Under the pieces are notes generated by a model. That model worked only from the letters and a program-made list of their open reading frames with translations, did not search any database and was not told the DNA's origin. From JASHPR01 sp963729365 (lineage in GTDB: Bacteria; Actinomycetota; Actinomycetes; Streptosporangiales; Streptosporangiaceae): 64,000 bases of DNA. Below, one piece after another: positions 7,523 through 14,686 of the stretch; the stretch's first letter is position 1; each line of letters begins with the position of its first letter. Where the stretch lies: positions 372,001 through 436,000 of the forward strand of contig CAVSNQ010000013.1 of assembly GCA_963729365.1 (NCBI GenBank). Reading direction: 5' to 3'. Both the position numbers and the translations under genes were made by a program.

Positions 7523-8892
7523 TGACCGATCCCTCGGGCGAGCTGCGCGCGCTGGCCGGTGACTGCGTGCACTGCGGGTTCTGCCTTCCCGCCTGCCCGA
7601 CGTATCAGCTGTGGGGCGAGGAGATGGACTCGCCCAGGGGGCGGATCCACCTGATGACCCAGATCCTCGACGGCACCGCGGGCAGCACCGCCGTTGCGAC
7701 CCACCTGGACCGCTGCCTGGGCTGCATGGCCTGCGTCACCGCGTGCCCGTCCGGCGTCCGCTACGACCGGCTGATCGAGGCCGCCCGCGGCTGGGCCGAG
7801 GAGGATCCGGCCGGGCCGGCCGGGCCGCCGCCGCTGCCCGCGCGGTCGCTGCGGGACCGGGCGGTCCGGGCGGCCATCTTCCGGACGTTCCCTTACCCGG
7901 GCCGGCTCCGGGCGGCCATCGCGCCGCTGCGGGCCGCGCAGCGGGCCGGCATCGACGGGCTCATCGATCGCAGCGGGCTCGCCGACCGGCTGTCCCCCGA
8001 GCTCGCTACCGCGCTCCGGCTGGCGCCGCGGCGGCACCCGGCCGCCCGCCGGCCGGGCCGCGCGGGCCCGAAGCGCAGGGCCCGGGGCGGGGCGCTGCCG
8101 GAGCGCGTCCCGGCCCGGGGCCCGCGCCGCGCCACCGTCGGCATGCTGACCGGATGCGTGCAGCGGGTCTTCTTCCCCCAGGTCAACGCCGCGACGGCGC
8201 GCGTTCTGGCCGCCGAGGGCTGCGATGTCATCATCCCCGCGGCTCAGGGCTGCTGTGGCGCACTGTCCCGGCACGGCGGCCGGAGAGCCGAGGCGGCCAG
8301 GTTCGCGCGGCAGACGATCGAGACCTTCGAGCGCGCCCGGGTGGACGCGGTCGTCGTCAACGTGGCCGGCTGCGGCTCGGCCATGAAGGAGTACCAGGAC
8401 CTGCTGGCCGGCGATCCCGCATGGAGCGAGCGGGCCGCTGCGCTGGCCGGCCAGGTCCGCGACCTCAGCGAGTTCCTGGTCGAGCTCGGGCCGGTGGCCA
8501 CCCGGCACCCGCTCGACATCACCGCGGCCTACCAGGCCGCCTGCCATCTCGCCCACGCCCAGCGGATCACGGCGCAGCCGCGAGAGCTGCTGGCCGCGAT
8601 TCCCGGGCTGCGCCTGGCCGACATCGCCGACGGCGGCACCTGCTGCGGATCCGCGGGCATCTACAACCTGGTCCAGCCGGAGGCCGCCCGCGAGCTCGGC
8701 CAGCGCAAGGCCGCGGCCGTCGCGGCGACCGGGGCCGAGCTGCTGGTGTCGGCGAACCCCGGCTGCACCATGCAGATCGCCTCGGCGCTCGCGGCGCGCG
8801 GAACCCAGATGCCGATGGCGCACATCGCCGAGGTGCTCGACGCGTCCATCCGCGGCGTCGACGCGGGCGCGCTGCGCGCTCTGCTCGGCTGA
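7522..8892 (+). CDS. glcF: Glycolate oxidase iron-sulfur subunit GlcF
   Basis: A 456-residue electron-transfer subunit carrying electrons from the flavin subunits to the quinone pool. Two 4Fe-4S ferredoxin motifs lie near the N terminus, CVHCGFCLPACP and CLGCMACVTACP. Two CCG domains follow; their Cys-rich ends are visible at AAQGCCGALSRHGG and GGTCCGSAGIYN, each with the upstream partner Cys (GCVQRVFFP, ACHLAHAQR). The ATG at 7522 is chosen over an open frame extending to 7423 because GGAGG lies 7 bases upstream and it gives the conserved N terminus. A Pro/Arg-rich linker at about residues 170-200 is longer than in proteobacterial GlcF. Last gene of glcDEF. Confidence 0.93.
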   Translation: MTDPSGELRALAGDCVHCGFCLPACPTYQLWGEEMDSPRGRIHLMTQILDGTAGSTAVATHLDRCLGCMACVTACPSGVRYDRLIEAARGWAEEDPAGPAGPPPLPARSLRDRAVRAAIFRTFPYPGRLRAAIAPLRAAQRAGIDGLIDRSGLADRLSPELATALRLAPRRHPAARRPGRAGPKRRARGGALPERVPARGPRRATVGMLTGCVQRVFFPQVNAATARVLAAEGCDVIIPAAQGCCGALSRHGGRRAEAARFARQTIETFERARVDAVVVNVAGCGSAMKEYQDLLAGDPAWSERAAALAGQVRDLSEFLVELGPVATRHPLDITAAYQAACHLAHAQRITAQPRELLAAIPGLRLADIADGGTCCGSAGIYNLVQPEAARELGQRKAAAVAATGAELLVSANPGCTMQIASALAARGTQMPMAHIAEVLDASIRGVDAGALRALLG

Positions 8893-8969
8893 GCACGAGC
8901 CGTGGCGTAACGGGCCAGAGGCCTACTGGCCTGGGGCGACACCATAGCAATGTCACTCTGACGCCCCGA

Positions 8970-9020
8970 GACGTCATGCCCGATTGACTTTGACGTCGTG
9001 TGATGTCATTATGACGTCAT
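8970..9020 (+). promoter_or_regulatory. Phased palindromic operator array before the RHH gene
   Basis: Four copies of a TGACGTCA-like palindrome precede and overlap the start of the ribbon-helix-helix gene: GACGTCAT at 8970-8977, TGACGTCG at 8991-8998, TGATGTCA at 9001-9008 and the perfect ATGACGTCAT at 9011-9020. The last three are spaced 10-11 bases, one helical turn, so dimers would stack on one DNA face. The final copy includes the ATG start (9019-9021). Direct autoregulation by the RHH protein is an inference from this layout. Confidence 0.6.
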
Positions 9021-9510
9021 GGAACTGTCAGAATTTGCCGCGAAGCTGCGCGGGGAGCTGACGTCGATCACCCGGTTCGCGGGCGAGGACGTGGCCCGGG
9101 CGGCCGAACTGCTCACCGAGGCGCTGGACTCCTCAGTCCGGCTGATCCTGCTTGACGTGCTGTCCGCGGCGGCCGCGGATATCACGGCCCGGCTCGACGA
9201 CACGGTGGTGGAGGTGCGCCTGGCCGGCGGAGAGCCGACGTTCGTCGTCATGACCGCGCCCCCGGAGGCGGAGTACGAGGAACCGGCGGCGGCCGGCGGA
9301 GACCAGGAGCCGGGCACGGCGCGATTGACGCTGCGCCTGGCCGACTCCCTGAAGACCCGCATCGAGGCCGCGGCGGCGCGTGACGGCGCGTCGGTCAACA
9401 CCTGGCTGGTCCGGGCGGCCAGCGGAGCCTTGGACAATCCCCCCCGCGGCGGCCAGGCCGCCGGACGGCGGGGTCCCGGACAGCGGATCACCGGCTACGC
9501 CAGGAGCTGA
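9019..9510 (+). CDS. Ribbon-helix-helix (HicB/Arc-like) DNA-binding protein
   Basis: A 163-residue protein with a typical RHH segment at about residues 101-138: a beta strand ARLTLRLADSL followed by KTRIEAAAARDGASVNTWLVRA, matching HicB/Arc/MetJ dimers. The N-terminal half (residues 1-60) is predicted helical with repeated AA/LL, and a Pro/Glu linker joins the two. No HicA toxin gene is adjacent. The next gene is a DUF4097 protein, a pairing I know from other actinomycetes. No Shine-Dalgarno sequence precedes the ATG; palindromic operators cover the start instead, so a leaderless transcript is likely. Probably an autorepressor of this three-gene locus rather than an antitoxin. Confidence 0.82.
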   Translation: MELSEFAAKLRGELTSITRFAGEDVARAAELLTEALDSSVRLILLDVLSAAAADITARLDDTVVEVRLAGGEPTFVVMTAPPEAEYEEPAAAGGDQEPGTARLTLRLADSLKTRIEAAAARDGASVNTWLVRAASGALDNPPRGGQAAGRRGPGQRITGYARS

Positions 9511-9564
9511 CGCGGCCGGTACCAACCCAGTAACCGCAGCCCAGTCTGAGAAGGGATCTACGAC

Positions 9565-10305
9565 ATGACCTCCTGGGAATTCCCGGCCAGCGATCCAGTT
9601 GACCTGCAGGTCCGCAATCCGGCCGGAACCGTCACGGTGCTGGCCGTGCCCACGCAGACCGCAACGGTCACGCTCGACGCCGGGCATTCGGGACGCAAGG
9701 GCGAGCAGTTCCTCGCCGCCACCCGGGTCGAATTCGACCAGGGCGCCCTGTCCGTCACCGCCCCCGAACGGTTCGGGCTGGGCGGCGGATCCCTCGATGT
9801 CACGGTGGAGCTGCCGGAAGGCTCGTCGTGCCTGGTCCACACCGCGTCGGCGGACGTGCGCTGCACCGGGGAACTGAGCGCGCTCGATGTCCGCACGGCC
9901 AGCGGTGACGTCAGCGCCGAGCGGGTCAGCGGGCTGGCCCGGGTGGACTCGGCGTCCGGGGACGTGCAGGTCGGCGCGGCCGCCGAGGCCGTGGTCGGGA
10001 GCGCGTCGGGCGATGTGAGCATCGGGCAGGCCAGCGGCCCGGTCACGGTCCGCACGGCCAGCGGCGACGTGCAGATCACCGAGGCCTCGGGCCGCCGTGC
10101 CGAGGTCAAGTCCGCGTCCGGCGATATCAGCATCGCGGTGGCGCCCGGCATCGGCGTGTACCTCGACCTGTCGAGCTTGTCCGGAACGCTGAGCAGCGAA
10201 CTCGAGCCCGCTCCGGAGGGCGGCAGCGCCGACATGACCCTGCACTGCCGCACGATCAGCGGCGACGTGCAGGTGACCCGGGCGGCCCAGCCCGCGGCTC
10301 GCTGA
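9565..10305 (+). CDS. DUF4097 beta-repeat protein
   Basis: A 246-residue protein of the DUF4097 (putative adhesin-like) family. From about residue 105 the motif (S/T)ASGD(V/I) recurs roughly every 18-20 residues (TASGDV, SASGDV, SASGDV, TASGDV, SASGDI, TISGDV), the spacing of a right-handed beta-solenoid. There is no signal peptide or membrane helix, so despite the adhesin label this copy looks cytosolic. AAGGGA lies 15 bases before the ATG. It follows the RHH gene by 54 bases and precedes a 59-residue ORF by 49 bases, all on one strand, so the three are probably co-transcribed. Molecular function is unknown. Confidence 0.85.
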   Translation: MTSWEFPASDPVDLQVRNPAGTVTVLAVPTQTATVTLDAGHSGRKGEQFLAATRVEFDQGALSVTAPERFGLGGGSLDVTVELPEGSSCLVHTASADVRCTGELSALDVRTASGDVSAERVSGLARVDSASGDVQVGAAAEAVVGSASGDVSIGQASGPVTVRTASGDVQITEASGRRAEVKSASGDISIAVAPGIGVYLDLSSLSGTLSSELEPAPEGGSADMTLHCRTISGDVQVTRAAQPAAR

Positions 10306-10354
10306 GCGGGCTGCCCTGACCACACCGCACGATCAACCACGAAGAGGAGCAGAG

Positions 10355-10534
10355 ATGCACCCGCACCAGATGGAGCAGCTAGTCAGCCAGCACACCGCCG
10401 AGCTTCGCGCCCAGGCGCAGCGCACCAGGCCGCACGTGGCGCGGCCGGGCCCGCGCAACTCGGTCAGGCACCGGGCCGGCTGGACCCTGGTCGAGCTCGG
10501 GCTGCGCCTGGCCGGCCCGTCCGACCGCGCCTGA
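10355..10534 (+). CDS. Small basic protein in the RHH/DUF4097 operon
   Basis: A 59-residue ORF starting at ATG 10355 with GAGGAG 7 bases upstream. The sequence starts MHPHQMEQLVSQHTAELRAQ, then has a His/Arg-rich middle (RTRPHVARPGPRNSVRHRAG) and a hydrophobic end WTLVELGLRLAGPSD. The first half is predicted helical and the end could be an amphipathic helix. Short proteins with this layout occur after DUF4097 genes in other actinomycetes, from memory of that neighbourhood. The good ribosome site, operon position and lack of overlap support it as a real gene. Function unknown. Confidence 0.65.
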   Translation: MHPHQMEQLVSQHTAELRAQAQRTRPHVARPGPRNSVRHRAGWTLVELGLRLAGPSDRA

Positions 10535-10562
10535 CATGACGAAGAAGTGCCCCGGGGGCGGA

Positions 10563-11156
10563 TCAGGCGAACCGGCTGCGGCGTTCCTGGCCGGCCTCCC
10601 TGCCCGGGACCGGGATGGCGGCCCAGACCGCCTTCCTGCGGCCCCCGAGCCTGGTCCAGCCCCAGGTGGCCGACAGCGCCTGGACCACGTGCAGGCCCCG
10701 GCCCGCCTCAGCGAGCCGGTCCGGCTGCCCCAGCACCGGGGCCTCGGCCCCCGGGTCGGTGACCGCGCAGACGACCTGGCCGGACCGGCGCCACAAGATC
10801 AGCTCGATACTGTTGTGCGCTGCGCCGTTCACGCCGCAGCCCCCATGCCTTAGCGCGTTGGTGACGAGCTCGGACACGATCACCGCAACGTCCTCGGCCA
10901 GCGTCAGCAGGCCCCACCCCCGCAAGATCTGCCCGGTAAACTCTCGTGCCGCCCTGGCCGCAAGGCCCGTCTCCAGCTGGCCCGAGACGATCTGGCGGCC
11001 CACCCAGCGCGCCGCGGGCAGCAGGGCACCGGGCCCCGGGGCACCCGACCCCAGGGAACTGGGCGGCAGCACGTCGGGAAGGCCGGCCAGCGACGGTTCC
11101 TGACCGTCGCGCCAACCCCCCTTCAGGACGAGAGAGCGGGTATGTCCATGGGACAT
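10563..11156 (-). CDS. ATP-binding anti-sigma-type protein (HATPase_c_2)
   Basis: A 197-residue member of the large actinomycete family of stand-alone GHKL ATPase domains related to anti-sigma kinases. The N box is VIVSELVTNALRHGG, the G1-like loop VTDPGAEAPVL, and the C-terminal box GRGLHVVQALSATWGW. ATG 11156 is preferred; the frame remains open to 11207 but the extra residues look non-homologous, and GAGG lies about 9 bases before 11156. It faces a DUF397 gene across a 188-base region with two palindromes. Such ATPases usually accompany an XRE regulator and a DUF397 protein; here the XRE gene is missing. Substrate and partner are unknown. Confidence 0.82.
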   Translation of the reverse strand: MSHGHTRSLVLKGGWRDGQEPSLAGLPDVLPPSSLGSGAPGPGALLPAARWVGRQIVSGQLETGLAARAAREFTGQILRGWGLLTLAEDVAVIVSELVTNALRHGGCGVNGAAHNSIELILWRRSGQVVCAVTDPGAEAPVLGQPDRLAEAGRGLHVVQALSATWGWTRLGGRRKAVWAAIPVPGREAGQERRSRFA

Positions 11157-11233
11157 TTCGCAGACCTCGGGACTGGTGCTGATCGAGAGGACGGGTGGCC
11201 GGTACATCAGCTACGATGCCATCGAGGGTGTGC

Positions 11234-11260
11234 ATTTGCAAATACTGATGCACGTGCATC
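11234..11260. promoter_or_regulatory. Twin palindromes between divergent ATPase and DUF397 genes
   Basis: Two perfect palindromes lie side by side: ATTTGCAAAT (11234-11243) and GATGCACGTGCATC (11247-11260), with a further TGCAC at 11277-11281. They share a TGCA core at about 11-12 base spacing. The AT-rich patch stands out in GC-rich surroundings and sits 78-104 bases upstream of the ATPase start and 85-111 bases upstream of the DUF397 start. A shared operator for a WhiJ-type XRE regulator encoded elsewhere is likely, but the binding protein is not in the window. Confidence 0.55.
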
Positions 11261-11344
11261 CAGGAGTGCACCCGCGCCGCCGCCCCACCCCAGGGCCGGC
11301 TCCGCTGGGTGAATTTGCCGGTTCCCCCGCAGAAAGGACATCAC

Positions 11345-11584
11345 GTGGACCTGGTGGCTCACGATGGCGCCGATGACGTTCAGCTAGACGGCGTGACCTG
11401 GCGCAAGAGCCGACACAGCAATCCAAGCGGGAACTGCGTGGAGATAGCCGGACTGCCCGAAGGGGCAGTCGCGATCCGCAACTCGCGGTTCCCTGACGGA
11501 CCGGCGCTGATCTGCGCGCCGACCGAGTTTTCCGCGTTCCTGGCCAGCGCCAGGGACGGCGATTTCGACAGCCTGCTCGGCTAG
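11345..11584 (+). CDS. DUF397 domain protein
   Basis: A 79-residue DUF397 protein. The family core is clear: VTWRKSRHSNPSGNCVEIA, then VAIRNSRFPDGPALICAPTEFSAFLASARDG. DUF397 proteins are small, often multi-copy actinomycete proteins that travel with XRE regulators and GHKL ATPases (the WhiJ/AbaA-type development modules). The GTG at 11345 is chosen because GAAAGGAC lies about 6-12 bases upstream; an earlier GTG at 11309 lacks a site. It is divergent from the ATPase gene and is followed by a strong hairpin terminator. Biochemical role unknown. Confidence 0.88.
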   Translation: MDLVAHDGADDVQLDGVTWRKSRHSNPSGNCVEIAGLPEGAVAIRNSRFPDGPALICAPTEFSAFLASARDGDFDSLLG

Positions 11585-11637
11585 CAGGCGGGTCTAGGGC
11601 CGGCCCGGGCCAGAGCCTGGGGGGCGGCCCGGGGGGT

Positions 11638-11670
11638 GTCGGCCCGGCTGGATTTTCCGGCCGGGCCGAC
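11638..11670 (+). terminator. Hairpin terminator after DUF397 gene
   Basis: A perfect 11-base inverted repeat, GTCGGCCCGGC (11638-11648) and GCCGGGCCGAC (11660-11670), with an 11-base loop containing TTTT. It lies 54 bases after the DUF397 stop and 150 bases beyond the convergent dapF stop, so it may serve both strands. There is no U-tract, as is usual in high-GC actinomycetes. Confidence 0.6.
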
Positions 11671-11820
11671 GGGCCCGATCCGGCGCTTACTCCCTACGGT
11701 CCTCGCCACACCCACGCCACAGCATCAGGTCGGTACCGCGCACCGGGCCGCGGGCCGCCATCTGTGCGGCTGCACCACACCGGGCTGGGCTAGCGCAGAG
11801 GGCCGGTGGTGGCGCGGGCG

Positions 11821-12699
11821 TCAGCCGGTGGCTGACGTCGCGCCGGCTGCCAGGCCGGCCAGCCAGGCCTCGTCCAGCTCGCCCTCGGCGACGATCACCG
11901 CGGGCCCGGTCAGCAGGCTGGTCGCGCCGGTCAGCGTGACGGTCAGCGTGCCGCCGGGAACCTGCACGGTCCAGGTGCCGACCGGGCGGTCCCGCCCGTT
12001 GCCGGTCTCGGGGCCCGCGGTCGCTCGCGCCGCCGTGGCCGCGGCCACCACGGCCGCGACCGCGCCGGTCCCGCAGGACAGCGTGGCCCCTGATCCTCGC
12101 TCGTAGACGCGCATCTCCAGGTGCCGGTCCCCGCGCACCCGTACCACCTCGACGTTGGCGCCGTCGGGGAAGCGCTCACGATCGATCACGGGCGGCGCGG
12201 ACAGGTCGAGCTCGGCCACCGGACGATCCACCAGGCAGGCCAGGTGCGGGTTACCCAGGCATACCTCCAGGCCCTCGTACCGGCTGGGACCGATCACTGC
12301 GGCGCTGTGGCCGGCCACCACGGGAGTGCCCATGTCCACGGTTATCTCGCCGCCTGCCTCCTCGCGGACCTGCCGCAGCCCGGCCCGGGTCGCCACGGCC
12401 AGGTCCGGGCCATCGGCCAGGCCGCGGCCGAGCAGATAGCGGGCGAACACCCGGATCCCGTTGCCGCACATCTCGGCGAGGCTGCCGTCGGCATTGCGGT
12501 AGTCCATGAACCACTCGGCCGCCGACGGCCCGTGACCGGCCGCGGAGGTCCGCACGACCCGCAGGATCCCGTCCGCCCCGAGCCCGGTACGCCGGTCGCA
12601 GAGGCTCGCGACCAGGCCGGGCGACAACGCCATGGCGTCATCGGGATCGGGCAGGATCAGGAAGTCGTTTCCCGTTCCGTGACCCTTGGCAAACCGCAT
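11821..12699 (-). CDS. dapF: Diaminopimelate epimerase
   Basis: Interconverts LL- and meso-diaminopimelate, the last step before lysine and the supply of meso-DAP for peptidoglycan. A 292-residue cofactor-independent racemase with two mirror-image domains. The two catalytic cysteines are visible in MCGNGIRVFARYLL and SCGTGAVAAVV. The N terminus MRFAKGHGTGNDF is the canonical family start, so ATG 12699 is secure. It overlaps the 3' end of miaA by 43 bases, which couples the two. The miaA-dapF-hflX order is conserved in actinobacteria. dapA, an earlier gene of the same pathway, lies at 52585. Confidence 0.96.
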   Translation of the reverse strand: MRFAKGHGTGNDFLILPDPDDAMALSPGLVASLCDRRTGLGADGILRVVRTSAAGHGPSAAEWFMDYRNADGSLAEMCGNGIRVFARYLLGRGLADGPDLAVATRAGLRQVREEAGGEITVDMGTPVVAGHSAAVIGPSRYEGLEVCLGNPHLACLVDRPVAELDLSAPPVIDRERFPDGANVEVVRVRGDRHLEMRVYERGSGATLSCGTGAVAAVVAAATAARATAGPETGNGRDRPVGTWTVQVPGGTLTVTLTGATSLLTGPAVIVAEGELDEAWLAGLAAGATSATG

Positions 12700-13598
12700 G
12701 ACCTGATCGTAGCCAAGGCGCGAGCCGCCAGGTCCGCCTGGTCAGCCCCCAGCCAGGTGATCCTCGGGTCCCGCCGGAACCACGACTCCTGGCGCCGCGC
12801 GAACCTCCGTGTCGCCTTCACGGTCTGGACGACGGCCTCCTGCTGCGACCATTCTCCGGCCAGGAAGCGCAGCACCTGGGCATAACCGAGCGCCCGGCTC
12901 GCCGTCCTGCCATCGCGCAGGCCAGCCTCGGCCAGGCCGCGGACCTCGGCCACGAACCCGGCCTGCCACATCGCGGCCACCCGGCTGGCGATGCGCTCGT
13001 CGAGCCGCGGCCTGGGCAGCTGCAGGCCGACCTGGACGACGTCGTAAACGGACTCGTAGCCGGGCAGCGTCGCGCTGAACGGCCGGCCGGAGAGCTCGAG
13101 CACCTCGAGAGCCCGGACGATCCGGCGCCCGTTCCCCGGCAGGATCGCCGCGGCCGCGGCCGGGTCAATGCGGGCCAGCCTGGCGTGCATGGCCGCCGGG
13201 CCGACCTCGGCCAGCTCGCGTTCCAGCCCGTCTCGCAGCCCCGGGTCGGTGCCAGGAAAGTCGAGATTGTCAATGACCGCCCGCACGTAGAGCCCGCTCC
13301 CGCCGACCACGATCGGGAGCCGGCCGCGCGCGTGGATGCCCTCGATCGCGCGGCGGGCCAGCCGCTGGTACTCGGAGACATTCGCTGCCCTGGTGATCTC
13401 CCAGATATCCAGCAGGTGATGCGGCACGCCGGCCCGCTGGCCCGGCGGGAGCTTGGCGGTGCCGATGTCCATGCCCCGGTACAGCTGCATGGAGTCGGCG
13501 TTGACGATCTCGCCGTCCAGCACCTGGGCCAGCCGCAGCGACAGCCCGGACTTCCCGGCGGCCGTGGGCCCCACGACCGCGATCACTGGCTGCGGCAT
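12657..13598 (-). CDS. miaA: tRNA dimethylallyltransferase
   Basis: Transfers a dimethylallyl group to N6 of A37 in tRNAs that read U-starting codons. The product is the substrate of MiaB, encoded two genes upstream. 313 residues. P-loop GPTAAGKSGLS (residues 10-20) and the substrate-binding segments NADSMQLYRGMDIGTAK and VGGSGLYVRAVIDNL are typical. The C terminus has RRQESWFRRDPRITWL, normal for the family, and then runs 43 bases into dapF. ATG 13598 (MPQPVIAVVGPTAAGKS) is chosen over the open frame to 13634; no strong ribosome site is present. Confidence 0.95.
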   Translation of the reverse strand: MPQPVIAVVGPTAAGKSGLSLRLAQVLDGEIVNADSMQLYRGMDIGTAKLPPGQRAGVPHHLLDIWEITRAANVSEYQRLARRAIEGIHARGRLPIVVGGSGLYVRAVIDNLDFPGTDPGLRDGLERELAEVGPAAMHARLARIDPAAAAAILPGNGRRIVRALEVLELSGRPFSATLPGYESVYDVVQVGLQLPRPRLDERIASRVAAMWQAGFVAEVRGLAEAGLRDGRTASRALGYAQVLRFLAGEWSQQEAVVQTVKATRRFARRQESWFRRDPRITWLGADQADLAARALATIRSCGLPRVTERETTS

Positions 13599-13675
13599 GG
13601 CATCAGTGTGGCAGCGGAGGGTATGCCCGTGCACACGGCGCGACCGCTGGGGTCGCGCACACGGGGGGAGCGATC

Positions 13676-13942
13676 ATGGGGTTGCCATTCGAGACGCCCG
13701 GCGGGTACGAGGATGACAACACGACTCCGGACACCGGCAGCTACATCGACGGCCCGGCGCTCGGCGAGGTCGACGGGTACAGCCATAACCTGTCGGGCGG
13801 CCATCAGGGTGCCGCTGGCGACGACGACTTCTTCGAGGACGACTACGACTACGACCCAGATGACGTCGACGAGCCCGGGCCGGGCGACCAGGCGGGCTGG
13901 GATCCCGGTACCGGCCCGACGGGCGGCCCAGACCAGATGTGA
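13676..13942 (+). CDS. Small acidic hypothetical protein
   Basis: An 88-residue, strongly acidic protein. The middle section (about 49-66) is a run of Asp/Glu with Phe and Tyr (DDDFFEDDYDYDPDDVDEP); the ends are Gly/Pro-rich. It has no membrane segment and should be disordered. GGGGGAG ends 5 bases before ATG 13676, the main argument for it being real. It lies between miaA (divergent) and the dioxygenase-like gene (convergent, 16 bases away). A 120-codon frame exists on the opposite strand but has no ribosome site and would overlap the miaA start. Function unknown; it could be a nucleic-acid mimic or charge buffer, which is speculation. Confidence 0.5.
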   Translation: MGLPFETPGGYEDDNTTPDTGSYIDGPALGEVDGYSHNLSGGHQGAAGDDDFFEDDYDYDPDDVDEPGPGDQAGWDPGTGPTGGPDQM

Positions 13943-13958
13943 CACATGAGCGGGTCAG

Positions 13959-14684
13959 CTAGGCGCGGACGTCCCAGGACGCGACCAGGTAGCTGACGTC
14001 GTACCGCGCGGCCGCACAGCGCAGCCGGCCGCGGAGCCGCCGCCCCTCGGCGGCCCCGGCCATTACCTGCCAGGCCGCCCGGCCCGCGACCACGAGCTCA
14101 TCGTCGAGCGCGGGATCGAGCCGGGCGAGCCGGGCCGGGTCGGCTTGGGCGAGCGCGCCGGCCACCTCGGCGTCGTAACGTTCCGCGGCCGGGTCGGCGG
14201 CCCCCTCGATGCCCACGGCCCTCCTGGCCGTCCCGTCACCCATGGCCAGGATGGCCACCCGGGGTGCCTGCCGCGCGAGTTCGGCTCCGAGCCGGAGGCA
14301 ATCCGCCACCGGCGTGACCTGCGCGACGGCGTGCAAGCGGACGGGATCACTGCCCAGGCCCGCCCGGCGCAGCAGCCACGAACCCAGGGTCAGGGAGAGC
14401 GGCAGGACCGCCTCGCCGGTACCGACGGCGTAGCTGACGCCGTACGCCCGCAGGCTGCCCGCCGCCGATCCGCCGTACGCCGCCGTGGTCGCGGCCCCGC
14501 CGACCACGAGGATCACGTCGGGGTCCGCGGCCGCCAGTCCCGAGCTCGCCGCGTCGCAGGCGGCGAGCACCGTGGCCAGGTCGGCGTCGCCGTCGCCGTC
14601 GCCGTCGCGGCGCAGGCCGGCCGCGCCCATCGCCTCGGGTACCAGCAGCGGCGGATGCGGGCAGACTGCGGCAGCGACGAGCAC
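13959..14684 (-). CDS. Class III extradiol dioxygenase-like protein
   Basis: A 241-residue member of the conserved actinobacterial family that sits next to miaB (counterpart of the Rv2728c region in mycobacteria). The start MLVAAAVCPHPPLLVPE is the family signature; the HPP motif corresponds to the metal-binding N terminus of class III extradiol (LigB-like) dioxygenases. The GDGD run at about 27-32 comes from a GTCGCC-type DNA repeat. The rest is Ala-rich with ILAMGDGTARR. No ring-cleavage substrate is known for this group. The miaB stop is only 3 bases upstream of its start codon, so it is translated with miaB. Confidence 0.8.
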   Translation of the reverse strand: MLVAAAVCPHPPLLVPEAMGAAGLRRDGDGDGDADLATVLAACDAASSGLAAADPDVILVVGGAATTAAYGGSAAGSLRAYGVSYAVGTGEAVLPLSLTLGSWLLRRAGLGSDPVRLHAVAQVTPVADCLRLGAELARQAPRVAILAMGDGTARRAVGIEGAADPAAERYDAEVAGALAQADPARLARLDPALDDELVVAGRAAWQVMAGAAEGRRLRGRLRCAAARYDVSYLVASWDVRA

Positions 14685-14686
14685 GC

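Noticed and set aside
9019..9510. HicB antitoxin of a toxin-antitoxin pair
   Set aside because: No HicA-like double-stranded-RNA-binding toxin ORF lies on either side; the neighbour is a DUF4097 protein.
13583..13945. 120-codon minus-strand frame with a Val-rich stretch, opposite the acidic protein
   Set aside because: The Val run is the complement of the Asp codons, there is no ribosome site, and it overlaps the miaA start.
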